A stretch of DNA of 64,000 nucleotides, taken from assembly GCA_037957365.1 (NCBI GenBank), contig JARHVA010004093.1:1332501-1396500 (forward strand). Reading direction: 5' to 3'. Below the pieces are notes generated by a model. It was given only the letters and a program-made list of their open reading frames with translations, searched no databases and was not told the DNA's origin. The stretch is from Torreya grandis. Its lineage: Eukaryota; Streptophyta; Pinopsida; Cupressales; Taxaceae. The position numbers were made by a program, and so were the translations under genes. Of this stretch, positions 1 to 11,341 are shown piece by piece. Positions within the stretch are counted from its first letter, which is position 1. Every line of letters begins with the position of its first letter.

Positions 1-154
1 CTAATTAGGTCTATATACATACCAAAAGGCTCACCCTAGTTCTATTTAAGCTTCTAAATCCCTATTAAAACTAATAGGTCTAAAATAAAAAAAGCAAAAA
101 TTTTAAATGACTAGTTGCTACCAAAATCTTGATTAGGTCTAATAGGCCTATTTT
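1..154 (+). repeat. E1 probable 5' LTR end (truncated by window)
   Basis: AT-rich segment with several copies of a CTAATTAGGTCT/GATTAGGTCTAAT-type motif, which recurs densely at 32.9-33.6 kb. It ends next to a TGGCACC stretch that could be a primer-binding site and lies 1.5 kb upstream of E1 gag, where a 5' LTR should end. The boundary is inferred, and no second LTR copy was aligned with confidence. Confidence 0.3.
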
Positions 155-169
155 TGGCACCCTCAATGG
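155..169 (+). promoter_or_regulatory. E1 possible primer-binding site
   Basis: TGGCACCCTCAATGG resembles the start of TGGCGCC-type plant gypsy primer sites that pair with a tRNA 3' end (first seven bases with one change). Similarity beyond these bases is poor. Confidence 0.22.
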
Positions 170-1679
170 TTTATTGACTATAACTCTCATTGTGATGTCA
201 CTATTTTGAACCATTTAGATATATGTATATTTGATTCCATCCTATACCTAACAATGGTCTCAATTTTAATTGATTTTGCCTATTTAAAAACTTGTTCATA
301 TTTTAATGTGATATTTTACTGTTCAGCCTTTTAATTATAATCTTTTGACTTATTTTTTGGTGTTTTTATAGCTTTTGAATATTAAAAGTGATGAATTTAT
401 ATTAATTAGGATAATGATGTATATTGGTACATTAATGGTGGTAGCTAATCATTTTAGAGGGTAAATCCTCTACTTGGATGACCACATTTATATATTTATT
501 CATTCTCATTATAAAAGGGTTGGAATTTTCTCCTCACATAGGAGATTGAGACAATGAAGATTTCAATTTTATTCAATTTAATTATTTTATAGTGTAATCT
601 CTCTCTAAAAATTATAATCTTACTATCATGATAGCAAATTCTTATGTCAAACAATTATAATCAACTTTTATTTCTATCAACATGAACATTCTGATTTGTG
701 GAAGATTGTGGGAGTTTTATTGGTGGTATAAACATGTGAATGGTATCATTTATTTATCCCCCATAGAATTATTCTACTAAGAATATTGCATCATCCTTAT
801 AGTGAATCAACTATAAAATCAATGGAATGAATATTAAAATTAGTCACCAACACATTGAATAAAACCCTGAATACTATTTTGTATTTTGGTAAATGAATGT
901 TTTTAACTATTTTCAATACCTACATGGAAACTATCCAAAAATAACAATAAATTGAAATTATCTATTAGACTATTCAAACACCTAAATCACATTAAAACCA
1001 AGTTTTATATAGACAATAATAGGCCCCTTGAAATGGAATGGTCATAACAAGTCACTGAGTGAATATCAATGCACCTAAACTATGTAGAAAATAACTTTGG
1101 GGGAATCTCATAAATATCATTTCAAGAGAGGAAAGCTGAAAGACCTAACTAAATGTTAGCACATGTCAAAATACATGTCAACATAATTGGCACTAGAAGG
1201 AGGGCCACCAAAAGATTTAAGACTAAAATTTTAGTGTAAAAAAGCATGAACATTTAGGAACATTTCCCATGCTTGGATATTCTAAAAGATAAACTATAAA
1301 TCAGATGGATACCCACTAGATCAAATTTCATTGGGGTTGAATTTGAGTTACTTGAAATTACCAAACATTAAAAACCAAAATAAAACAAAGTAAAATTAAA
1401 AAACTAGAAAAATCCACTTAGTTATTAGCTCACCTACATATTTATTTTATTTCATAAATCCATTTTCTACCCTTCAGAACCCACCAATGGAACATAATCC
1501 CACTTTTCTTGGTGGAGTTTCATGCTATGTGAAATTTATACGGTCTTCTAATGACTTATTGAATAATCCTAACAAGTTCTACCCAAAAAATGTACCTAAT
1601 GGGATTTAAACCAATAAAGATTATATTTAGGCATTTAAATATTCCCATTATTTGCTCTCAAGTTTAATATGAGGATGTT
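170..1679 (+). other. E1 leader, no gene recognised
   Basis: AT-rich sequence full of stops in all frames. It lies where the 5' untranslated leader and gag N-terminus of E1 belong, but I see no recognisable domain, RNA gene or repeat array in it. Confidence 0.5.
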
Positions 1680-2060
1680 GATTGTTACCTATTTCCCTAT
1701 TCTTTGGGAAGGTTTCTTATGATTGGTACCTTATATTTTAAAATGTATTTATTACCTCTTGGGATGATCTATAAATAGTATTTGTCATTCGCTTTAGGTT
1801 TCCCATTCATTAGGAGATCCTATACCACCACTTCATGACTATCCATAGGGAAATGAATGAACCAATGAGTGGATTTAATACAATTTTCCAAAAGATATAA
1901 CATATATTGAAGTACCCCTAAACTTAAATGAAAGTGACTACCATACATACTTATCTAAGGTCCTTAGACTCAATGACATGCATGTTTCTTAGAAGAACTA
2001 TCATAGAACTTACATCCTTATCTTTGGCCTATAATGAAGCTGTTAATGTTGGTAAATATA
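1680..2060 (+). pseudogene. gag: E1 gag (Retrotrans_gag-like capsid remnant)
   Basis: One frame reads through stops as a retrotransposon capsid domain. It has a motif around KVSYDWYLIF, then FITSWDDL, then REMNEPMSGFNTIFQKI, which corresponds to the family pattern of a Trp-Tyr dipeptide, a serine-tryptophan-x-x-Leu helix and a later FN..F.K/RI segment. Several TAG/TAA stops interrupt it (for example after LIF and after DDL). Gag would form the virus-like particle around the element RNA in the cytoplasm. It lies upstream of the E1 protease as expected. The extent towards 2060 is approximate because the frame shifts. Recognition rests on pattern memory, not on an alignment. Confidence 0.55.
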
Positions 2061-3389
2061 TTATGCCATAAGGATATCTAGTTGACCATTTAACTTAATT
2101 AGGCTCACCTAGTTCTTACAATAAAATTATAATGTTCAACCAGGCTCTCATGCAAAACACTTTATAGATCAATCTAATTCCAAGTACCATATATTCAATC
2201 CCAAATATAATTTATAACCAAACACCCTTAAAATACATGCCAAATGGTCCACATTATATACCTCCAAACCATGCCTGACACTAGTGTTTATGTTGATTCT
2301 AGTAATAATCAATAGGCTAACATGTCATTTCTAAACAATTAGACACTTGTAAATAATTATCATAACCATACATGTCTTATTTTACCTACATTTCCAAATG
2401 ATGATGTGCTTGTGGTTAGCCCATAACCATAACCAAGAAATCAACAAAATGTTGGTGTGAACATAAAGTATCAAACTTGTAAAAAATGGTTCAATGTTTG
2501 ACAAATGACATGGTCAATTTGTATATAAATTGCTTCAAAACACCAACCAAAATTTAAATAAACCTACACGAAAAATAAACTTCAACTTTAAAATAACCAA
2601 TAGGCAATGGAACATAAGGCTCAACAATAGAGGCATTCCTAGTCCACTTGACAATGCAAATAGATTAATAGCAATAGTGCCTAAACATAAGTTAACTTGT
2701 TCGAGTTAGAGTTTTCCACATGGTGTAGGTTGTAAAACACAACTAATCACATTGAAATCTATTACACTGAGTTCATCCTAGCCTTAAACATATTTCAAAA
2801 GGTGATGGATAACCTTGAGATAGTCCCCACACCTGATAACAACTCTAATCAATGTGGAGGAAACCATGGCATAACTCTAGTCTTTGATACTCATGAGTTC
2901 TCATTCAAAAGTGATAATGAGCCTAAATATAATTTAGATGAGGTACATGAATTTAAATAATTTCAAAGGGGAAACAACTACCAATTAGGGAGTAAGTTCT
3001 AAGTATTGTTAATTATGTCTACTCATCCAAACAATACTAAAGTTCCCCATAATGAGAACTTGAGCAACATTATATTTTAACCTAAGGTACCAAACAGATC
3101 TTATCAACCCAATAACAATTCTAAACCACATAAAAATTACAAATTAATTAAACAAACTGAACTTGGCTATAACATTGTAAAAGACCTACAAAAAATTAAG
3201 GCTAATATAATAGTGTTTCATTTGATCCATATATCTAACCATAAAGACATTTTACTAAAATAATTATCTACTCATAATTGGAAGGAATATTAAAGGATAG
3301 TTGATGCTCATGTTTCCATTTATAAATAAAAAAATTAAAACCCTTCCTTTCTTCCTAATAATCCATATTTTTGATAAAAACTTACATAG
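2061..3389 (+). pseudogene. E1 gag-pol linker with conserved pre-protease motif
   Basis: Mostly unrecognisable decayed coding sequence between gag and protease. At 3168-3220 the frame reads YNIVKDLQKIKANI, followed by VFHL. This matches a segment commonly found just upstream of the protease in plant gypsy polyproteins (pattern YNI.EDL.RT.ANIS.FEL). It is therefore best read as the gag C-terminus or linker of E1 rather than a separate gene. Confidence 0.5.
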
Positions 3390-3775
3390 TTATTTGGTGG
3401 ATTTAGGTGCTTCCAACAATGTGATCCCTTATGTAGTTTTATACTAGTTATATTTTGATCCTATAAAGTCAAATAAAAAGGTTGTTCATTTACAAAACTT
3501 AGAGGTTAAGGTTATTGGTGAGCTGAACCATATGTAAATGTAGTTGTCCTCTGATCTGAGGGTACAAAAATTTATTAATATTTACATAGTGGATATACCT
3601 AATGCTTATGGTATGCTTCTAATAAGAGATTATTTTAGAACACTAAAAGGATACATGGAAACTGAATTCTCTCACATGTGACTCCAATTATATGGCCTAC
3701 CCAATTAGATTATAATTTATCATGAACCAAAACTTACTCACATGATCACATATTACATCAAAATAAATGAAATCT
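3390..3775 (+). pseudogene. E1 aspartic protease (retropepsin) remnant
   Basis: Retropepsin cleaves the element polyprotein. The frame reads VDLGASNNVIPY from 3397, where the catalytic Asp of the DSGAS box is kept but Ser has become Leu (one base). VKVIGEL follows, and then VDIPNAYGMLLIRDY at about 3590-3640, the hallmark segment of this plant gypsy subgroup (usual form DIPEAYGLLLSRDW). The segment after that keeps the shape of the usual end of the domain. TAG and TAA stops break the frame. It sits between the gag linker and the RNase H of E1. Confidence 0.75.
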
Positions 3776-4256
3776 TATTCAAAGATTCTGAGCTTAAGGT
3801 CTACACAATTGATAAATAGGAAAAATATTATAATAATTTATATATTAACATGTTTGTGTAAGAAAAAAAAATTGAGGAGTTAGATCAGCTGGATGAGATG
3901 ATTTCTATTGTGCACGAGAGATAACTTCATTCCTTAATACTACCATAGTGTATCAGAGTGAATTAGGTTGATCCAAGTGTAAGCCAAGTTGAAAAAATAT
4001 CTTGTCAACATTTATAATGGCTAAGTTATAATTCAAAAAGTTAAGGAGTTGTCCAACTAAAAATAAGGAGTTTGGAAGCTCCCATAATGAGAAAATAACC
4101 ATTCTAGATAGCCCTATACCTACTTCTACCATTGAGGATGTAACCAAAAGGTCATTATTAGCATAGAAATAAATTTTTTACCCATTAGAGATTGAGAAGA
4201 CTAATGAAGAGGTCAATGTTATAATATGACCTACTCATCATAATCCTACATACACA
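3776..4256 (+). other. E1 inter-domain sequence
   Basis: Decayed coding sequence between protease and the first RNase H. No domain is recognisable and stops occur in all frames. No second element boundary is visible here, so the protease and RNase H appear to belong to the same element. Confidence 0.45.
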
Positions 4257-4760
4257 ACTAAACATCACTTGTGGATTTTGAAGCTTGATGGATCTAAGTC
4301 TAAGAGTGGGTGTGGTGATGGTGTAGAGCTCATAAACCCATGAGGTAAGTAATACTTGTCTAAATTTCACATGTAATTTACTTACACATATAATGTATTT
4401 TACTATGAATCACTATTTCATGATATTTAATTTGCTCTAAGGAAGAGAGTCAAGAATATCAAGGTATTTGGCAACTCAGAACTAGTGGTTAAAAAGGTGA
4501 GAATATAGTATGGTTATAATGACAAGTCTTTATGTGGAACTTAATGTAATATTTCTATGAAATCAACATTTAAATATTACCTCGTATAATAAATTACACA
4601 ATGGATTCATTGGCAATAACTGCTAGTACTCTGTAATTAATTTATGGCTCAAATTTGAGGAGATTTGTAGTGGAGCTAGTTTATACTCCTAAATGTCAAT
4701 AACTTCTAGGATTTCAATTATGATCAAAATTACATCAAATTCATCACCAATATGGGTGTT
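4257..4760 (+). pseudogene. E1 RNase H-like domain located upstream of RT
   Basis: RNase H degrades the RNA strand of the RNA:DNA hybrid during reverse transcription. The frame reads KLDGSKSKSGCGDGV at about 4282-4326, matching the first strand (F/L-DGS-S-G-G-G) with the first catalytic Asp kept. Further on it reads RVKNIKVFGNSELVVKKV, where the usual GDSE has Asp changed to Asn. The remainder up to 4760 is full of stops. The position, between protease and RT, differs from the textbook gypsy order in which RNase H follows RT. A second RNase H does follow RT at 28.56 kb, so E1 has two. Confidence 0.72.
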
Positions 4761-4929
4761 TTAGAAACTCTTATAATAGATGAATATGACATAAAGGAGT
4801 TTAAACTAGATAAGGAAGGGGTAATTAATTTGAAAAGTATTAGTATATGAAATTGAATGGTCTCACCAAAATTACTATTTGACATGGATTACCAAGGCAA
4901 AAAGGAAAAAATATCCTCCACTAGATGTA
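4761..4929 (+). other. E1 RNase H to RT linker
   Basis: Decayed coding linker with partial resemblance to the region between the upstream RNase H and RT in this polyprotein type. No separate feature is seen. Confidence 0.4.
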
Positions 4930-5218
4930 TGTTACACTAGAATTTCAATCTAGGCAATGCCAATGAATTAAAACACATGATTCTAGGCACAACATGCATT
5001 GAGAAGGGAGAAAAGGAGTTTTTTCAAGCCTTAATGGACGTCAAAGATGTCATACCATAGATTTATGAGGACAAAAAATTGTGTAACACTTCCATTCTCA
5101 CACACACTATCCATCTCAAACTAGGATTCAAACCATTCCATCATAGGAAAAGGCTAGTGAATCCATTACTAGAACAATTGATATTCAAGGAAGTGCAGAA
5201 GTTAATTTTAATAAGGAG
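4930..5218 (+). pseudogene. E1 reverse transcriptase, N-terminal part (5' of E2 insertion)
   Basis: Frame with IEKGEKEFFQALMDVKDVIP, then IYEDKKL, HTIHLKLGFKPFHHRKR and VNPLLEQLIFKEVQKL. This is the standard entry into gypsy RT, where the usual text is a K/EYKDVFAW-YEDL segment, HTI-L, KP-RQ-R and NP-LE..I.KE..KL. It stops at 5218 because E2 begins at 5224 after its target-site copy. The continuation (TPIRHS, VPTQNKN) resumes at 27785 in the same frame. RT would copy element RNA to DNA in the virus-like particle. One TAG (Trp position of AW) is visible. Confidence 0.8.
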
Positions 5219-5223
5219 CATAT
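5219..5223. repeat. E2 target-site duplication, left copy
   Basis: CATAT immediately before the E2 5' LTR pairs with CATCA at 27780-27784. Only three of five bases agree, but joining AGGAG + CATCA + CTCCC restores the E1 RT frame, which supports the placement. Confidence 0.5.
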
Positions 5224-6404
5224 TATATACACATAATATTTTGAAACTTTATCAATTATTGATTCTTTTTCTCTTTTAGGAATCTGTCGATTCTCAATCT
5301 CTCTGAGTGCATGCCTTAAAGTGTGCACCAAGAAAGGGGTGGGAAGATCATTGGTGCTCTGTAGGATTTTTGTCCCATATACCACCACTTTTTATCTACA
5401 TAACCATATTCTATATAGTTACCTAAGCTTTTCCTCTGCTCATAAACAATCCTCCAAGAAATTCACCAACTTTTTTAGCACTTTCCTAATCCCTAAACCC
5501 CATTTTGAAATTTGACATATATTGTCAGCCTGGGATGACCCTATATTCTTATTAATATTTTCACATTATGAGTCTAGGTCACCCTTGGATGACCTATACC
5601 AAGACCTAATTTATTTTTATCATTCAACTATACATAGTCTAATTGGGCCAACCATGTTATTTGAACTTTCAAAAAGGTTTAGGGTTAGATCAAGTTATAT
5701 ATACACATCTATTTCCATCATTTAGAGCAAGAGAATAAGAAGAATATATATTACATAGCTACTTATTCACCATTATACTTAAGGAACATTACTTATAGTT
5801 TCAATAATTTATTTGGAGATATAGATTTTGTCTTTTGGATAATTCTTTTAGATGCATAGAGAGGTTGTGTATCCTAGAGCTAACTTATCCTTATTATCCA
5901 TACATACCAAAACAACCTCTTGTGAAGCACCTTGTCCAAGGGAGATATTGAGGCTTCGTAGGTTCATCTTCAAAGGTAAGTATTCCTAAATTCATTCCTC
6001 CTTTGTAAGAGTAGATAGATACTTCTCTCCCATACATTAATATTTCCTATACATTGATGTGAGTATAGAAATTTATGCATGTTTACTTTTTATGTTTATT
6101 ACCCCAAAAAATTTCCATAATTTTTGGTGAGAACTAGATTAAATTTTACTTTACTAGTCATCTAGTTATTAGATATAAAGACATAAGACCTAACTAGGTT
6201 TATTGCATTGTGTTTCTTGAATAGAGGATTTGAAATCATTTATAGTGATGTTATTATGGTAAGATATCCCTTGGTTAGGTCTAATGGATCCATTTGTTCA
6301 TGACTTTGAATACCTAATGTATCAACAATCAAAAGTGTAAGTAGGATTTATCTTTTTTGAGCTAGGATTGATTAATAGGTAAGCTACATTTTCCTTTATA
6401 TACA
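5224..6404 (+). repeat. E2 5' LTR
   Basis: Direct-repeat partner of 26581-27779 along its whole length. Shared landmarks include the segments around CCCATATACCACC, CACCTTGTCCAAGG, GGTAAGTATT and TTGGTTAGGTCTA. It begins TATATAC where the partner begins TGTATGA, so the terminal G appears mutated, and it ends in ACA at 6404. Confidence 0.85.
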
Positions 6405-6425
6405 TTTTGGTGAATCCAATGTGAG
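6405..6425 (+). promoter_or_regulatory. E2 region immediately 3' of 5' LTR, putative primer site
   Basis: TTTTGGTGAATCCAATGTG directly follows the LTR end, where the primer-binding site must lie. The corresponding minus-strand position of E4 (left of 60517) starts TTTAGTGAAGC, so the two elements may use the same tRNA. I cannot name the tRNA. Confidence 0.35.
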
Positions 6426-8399
6426 TTAAACCCCTGTAGGATTTCTTTCACACATTCATTTTATTATGATATTACATATTTTTATTTTTGTAATACTATA
6501 TCAAACCTATCAATATAGGCCTAATGTTCTGTACATAGGTTTAACACACATTCACCCAAAAATTACTATGTTCTATATTTGTAGGTCTTTTCCAAACATA
6601 ATTGACTAGATTGATCAGCTTAACATAATATTATTTATCTATAGGATTGCATACATAGTTTAGCCAGTTGACTCTATTTACAATTCTTATTTTTCAGCAT
6701 ATAGGTATGTATACGTAATCAATCCAGTTGACTCTATTTGCATATTCTTTTTTATAACACATGTTCTAAAAACTCTGTTGATATAGTCGATGATATTCAT
6801 ATAATATTTAATTCAATACTTTTGCAACATAACAAAAATTTTAAATATTAAATGTCTTCAAAACCAACAATGCTCATTTATACCTTCTTTGTCATTTTAG
6901 TTTTCATTTCCAATACTATTTTTCACAAGTTTGTAGTCTATAAAATTACAACTTTAAAATAAATTAGTTTAAATATCTTGACATAGTTATCTAGCCTATC
7001 TTTTATCTAGAAGACATAGTCAACCTATTCAATTAAGTTATTCTATATCTTACTTCCACATAACAATAATGACCCTATTGAATTTGTTCTACATTATTTT
7101 CATATAGTGTCACCTGAACCAACTCTATACTCTTCATATTCAAATAATTAAACCATTTTTTCTAGTAATTAATTCACTTTCATTTTAATTTATTTCATTC
7201 TTAGAGTAATAAACATAGATTAACTAGGTGGTTTGTTAATTTACTAATTTAGTCACACTATTTTTGTCTTTTGTCTACCGACTTGGATTTCATCATGAAG
7301 GGGGAAGCTAACTAGGTTTTTTATCCATTTATAAACATATGGTTGATGGTTAATATTAATAAATCACCAACACCCTTATCATTATGGTATTATGAAGTTA
7401 GGTGGTATGCCCCAATACCAAACCATTACCATTGTCAATACAAATCCCTTTCAACCTAAACTACCTAAAAATATCCATATATTTCTTTCTAGTTCCTTGT
7501 TACAACCAACTACCCATCATGTTTATTTCAAATTTTATTATAGATCCACAAAATTTTGAAGGTGTCAGTTACTCAATATTTAAATTCAAGTTGTTGCTTT
7601 CAATTTGATCATTGTATTTTGTAGTTCAAAACTTACATTATCCATTTTTAGTGTAAGGTTTCTATTTTGTGTTTCAATTGTATCTATCACTTTAACCAAT
7701 TTCTTGTGTGTTTCATTTTATTTTCTTAGCTATTATATTTCAATTGTTTTCTCTATTCTCATAACACTATTTTCCATGTCAACATAGTCTATTGTAGACT
7801 ATTCCTCTTATTTGCTTTTAGTACATAGTCACTATGTTCGACCATGTATCTTTGTCAATATATTTAGTTCGTACCTCTAGAATACACAATAAACCTTTAT
7901 AACAATGTATCTTATCATCATGTCCTATTTCCTATCTAACAATTCATAATTGACTTATATTATTTTGTCATCTTGTTGCTTGTTCTATTGACTATTTTAT
8001 ATAACATTTCTAATTTGTCTAATTTTGCATCCTATTAATTAATTCTTATTTCCATCAATTGTTTCACCTATTTCCTTGATCATGAATTTACTATTTAAGG
8101 ATAATATAGAGTTAAATACAAGAAACATGATGAGTCTTATCAATCCTAATAGGTTTCTCTAGACACATCTTTTGGGTCCCACTTTGGATGATTATAATGT
8201 TCACATTACCACTCACACTACTAATTATGGGGATCTTACTCATTAATCCTCAGTTTGTAATCATTTTTTCTCCTTATAATATGAAATTGATTTAGATTTT
8301 AAAACTTAAAATCTCTTCTTCATTAAAGAATTTCCTCAACATAGAGTAAAGGACCCTTCAACCATTTATAATCTTATGATTGGTCCTCAAGTATAAGAA
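6426..8399 (+). other. E2 leader / upstream of gag, weak short repeats
   Basis: AT-rich, with stops in all frames. It contains loose repeats such as CCAGTTGACTCTATTT at 6663 and again 61 bp later, and recurring ACATAGT(C/T)-type words up to about 7300. The ORFs here are short and T-rich with no recognisable domain. Confidence 0.45.
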
Positions 8400-9960
8400 C
8401 CTATTTTACCCTCCCCTACCTTCTCTCATGGATTTTTGGGAAATACTTTCATTTATTTTCAACCTTTTCCTTCTCTTATATCTCCTTCACACACCATGAC
8501 ATTTTATTTTATGACTTATTCAGCCTCCATACTAAGTATCTCCAATGACATGGCAGGTTCAGCTTACAGTGGGCCTTTTCTAAAGAACCTTCTCCTTAAT
8601 CATGTCACTAATGCATATTTCTATACCAATTATAATCATGATACTAGTGCTTCTTTTTATTAAAATTCTAATCATACTACCAATGCTTATTTTTCTTCCA
8701 ATTCTAATCATGTTACTAGTGCTTCATTTTACACCAATGCTTCTCATGCCACTAGTGCAACACATGTTACTACTTATAGTATGACTAAATCCACTAATAC
8801 CAATACCAATGCATCAAATTTTATGCACACTAATCAAAATAATTCCTAAATTCACCAAATTATATTAAAAACACTCAATCAAATACATACTTTTCAAACT
8901 AATAGCATAAATCAAATGATGCAGATGCAAAACCATCTCATTAACCTTCAAAACTAACCCTAATAGATTTCATGGGGTGTAAAAAATATGAATTCCCCCA
9001 CCCCCCAGGGTTTATCATGGTAACATTATTCTTGAACCACCCCTTATTAATAAAATAATAAAACATATCTAAAATGAACCTCTTATAACTCAAATTGCTA
9101 ATATTGACATAGGAGGTATCACACCTACCATCACCTATAATGGGTTTACCAATCCCACATTACAATTAAATAAATTTGGTAACAATTATAAATATTGGGT
9201 CAAAATTAGTACCTTTAATTACACCAAAATATTAGCTAAAATAATCTCATAAGATGCTTTATATTGGTATAATAGACTAATAACCCATTCTATCACTAGA
9301 CTTGAAGACTTGGTTAACTTACTAGTCCAATAAATTCAAACTAGTGATCTTCCCGCTAATAAATTATCTCATTTTATAAATTGTAAACAAATTCAATAAA
9401 ATGGTACATGCCTTCATCAAATGATGGAATAACTTGTCTAAAAAATGTGAGAATAATATGGAAAATGACAACCTCTTCCATCTCTTCCATATACTCACTA
9501 ATGCTCTCTATCCCAAGTTATAATATCAAGTTAGGACTCTCTCCAATAACTTTGGAAGAATCCCTTGACCAGATTAAGTGAGAAAACTTTGCCATACACC
9601 AATTTGAACAATCTAAACCTATAACAGAAACTTTTATTCTCATTAAAAAATATATTTCATGTTACTAATGATGGTGTTATCCATACTTATGATACTATTC
9701 AAAAAATTCAAGTAATCAATCCAAACAATAATATGGAGCATGTTCTCCCTATAAACAACACTCTTAATCCTACATGGTAAAAATTAATAGTGTCCACAAA
9801 AAAATTTCCTTAGATGAGATTAAAAATCATCTTCTAAGGCCTCTACCATGAGATCTCGACCGCACTTATCCAATTAAATCATGGTATGATCTGAACAAAT
9901 TTTGTTGGTTTCATGCAAGTTGGGGCCATTGTCATAAGACTTGTAGATAATTATGTAATA
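8400..9960 (+). pseudogene. gag: E2 gag remnant with zinc-knuckle-like motif
   Basis: The N-terminal part (from about 8436) is rich in Ser, Thr, Asn and Phe and includes a 12-residue tandem repeat at 8598-8777. The capsid part at about 9130-9500 reads NPTLQLNKF, then DALYWYNRLITHSITRLEDL and ANKLSHFINCKQ. This is the retrotransposon gag pattern of a W-Y-N-x-L core, an S-I-x-x-x-x-x-L helix and an L-x-x-IKQ-like segment. At 9903-9944 the frame reads CWFHASWGHCHKTC, a C-x2-H-x4-H-x4-C knuckle like those in Tat/Ogre-type gags. Stops and frameshifts are frequent. It would have packaged E2 RNA. The exact start is not determinable. Confidence 0.65.
8598..8777 (+). repeat. Five 36-bp in-frame repeats (12-residue units) in E2 gag N-terminus
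   Basis: Units start at 8598, 8634, 8670, 8706 and 8742. They translate as variants of NHVTNAYFYTNY, NHDTSASFY and so on, ending with SHATSATHVTTY. The exact 36-bp period keeps the frame. Only one stop (TAA at 8661-8663) breaks the series. Confidence 0.7.
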
Positions 9961-10975
9961 TAACTATGGATTTTATTCTTGGCTCAAAATTTTATCATGA
10001 ATCACTCATTGACAATCATAAATAAGCATATGGTATATATTTTGAATCCCATGAAACATAAAACAAAAATTAATCTTTAAATCAAGCTAATGTTCATCTT
10101 GTTATATATAAATATACTCTTCCTAACCATCAAGATAGAAACTTCAAGACTACTCCTATAAATAATGTTTAAAGTCTTATATACCTCATTATTAATGAAT
10201 AAATTATGTTAAATATGACTAACATGTGAATAGTAATTAATTTTATGGAATCTAATAAAATAAACATGCATCAATGCTCTCAAACATTTTGAATCATTCA
10301 ATACACTTCCCCATCTCATCCAATGGATTTAGGGAAAGAGGACCTTATAACCTTACAAGAACCACTTTTAACAACTCAATTTGATCACATTATATCTACT
10401 CTTCATCTAACATCTACACACCTAGACAATATTAGCCAACCTTATAATAGTATTTATTCAACCCAACCACAAGAAATACCGTAATCAACCACCCCAAAAC
10501 CTAAAGTCAATTAGGCTAATTATCCTCAACCCAAACTAACTACAACTTACCAAAATAAGTTTGATATCACTTACAATCCTCCTTAATATGAGCTATTGCA
10601 ACATTATGCACCTCTATATAGTAATACCGCCATGGGTTATGATGACTGCGACCCCATTATAGAAATTTATCATCTCCAATTTCAAATACCTTTCCTTAAA
10701 TTAATGGAAAATCACCCCCCATCATTTAAATTATCTAATGTAATTATTGTTTTAAATTAACATCCTTCATCCTCCCCTCGTAGGATACAAAGTTACCTTG
10801 TCTAGATCCAAAGATAGTATGCTTCAATAATTTAAATATATGTCCATACATGTTGATGAAATAGTGGAAACTTCTCTTTCCCTTTAGTTTCCTATCACTT
10901 CCATGATTCCAGATGAGATTTTGATTTGTCTGGATGATCCACATATATTCATTAGCATCCAAATTACTGATATCT
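9961..10975 (+). other. E2 gag-to-protease linker
   Basis: Decayed coding sequence rich in Pro, Thr, Gln and Asn codons (for example around 10290-10560), typical of a gag C-terminal or linker region. No domain is recognised. The antisense ORF around 10744-10986 shows no recognisable domain and is probably chance. Confidence 0.4.
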
Positions 10976-11341
10976 AAGTTAATCATGCCTTAATTAATGA
11001 GGGTTCAAGTACTTACGTTAGCTCCCTTGATTTCATTAAAACTCTTGGATATCTTGAATGTAATATCAATTTTATATGTAACTCATGTCAAGGCTATAAT
11101 AGAATTCAAATGCCTCTTTTAGGTTGTCTGTGGCTTCCCATTACCATCCATCTAATCACTATTTGTATGAAATTTATGATATTTAACTTTCCCCTATCTT
11201 ATAACATCTTACTTGGTCGATACTGGACTCATTGTATGAGGGAAGTAATCTTATCCACATGCCAATGTATCAAATTACCCCATAATGGTGTTATTTACAA
11301 GATTGAAGGAGACACCAACCTTTCAAATTTTGAACAATTCT
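10976..11341 (+). pseudogene. E2 retropepsin remnant
   Basis: One largely open frame reads ALINEGSSTYVSSLDFIKTLGY, then MPLLGCLWLPITIH, then PLSYNILLGRYWTHCM and CIKLPHNGVIYKIEGD. These are the ordered landmarks of the plant gypsy protease fold: active-site loop, I/L-LP strand, YN-LLGR-W-H and CIKFPHNG. The catalytic Asp of the usual LID(G/N)GSS box is Asn here, and Pro of GRPW is Tyr. It is about 115 residues with no internal stop, better preserved than its surroundings, and ends at a TAA at 11341-11343. It would have processed the E2 gag polyprotein. Confidence 0.8.

Noticed and set aside
8991..9010. C-rich run CCCCCACCCCCC as an i-motif or element end
   Set aside because: Too short, with only two C-runs; lies inside the decayed E2 gag.
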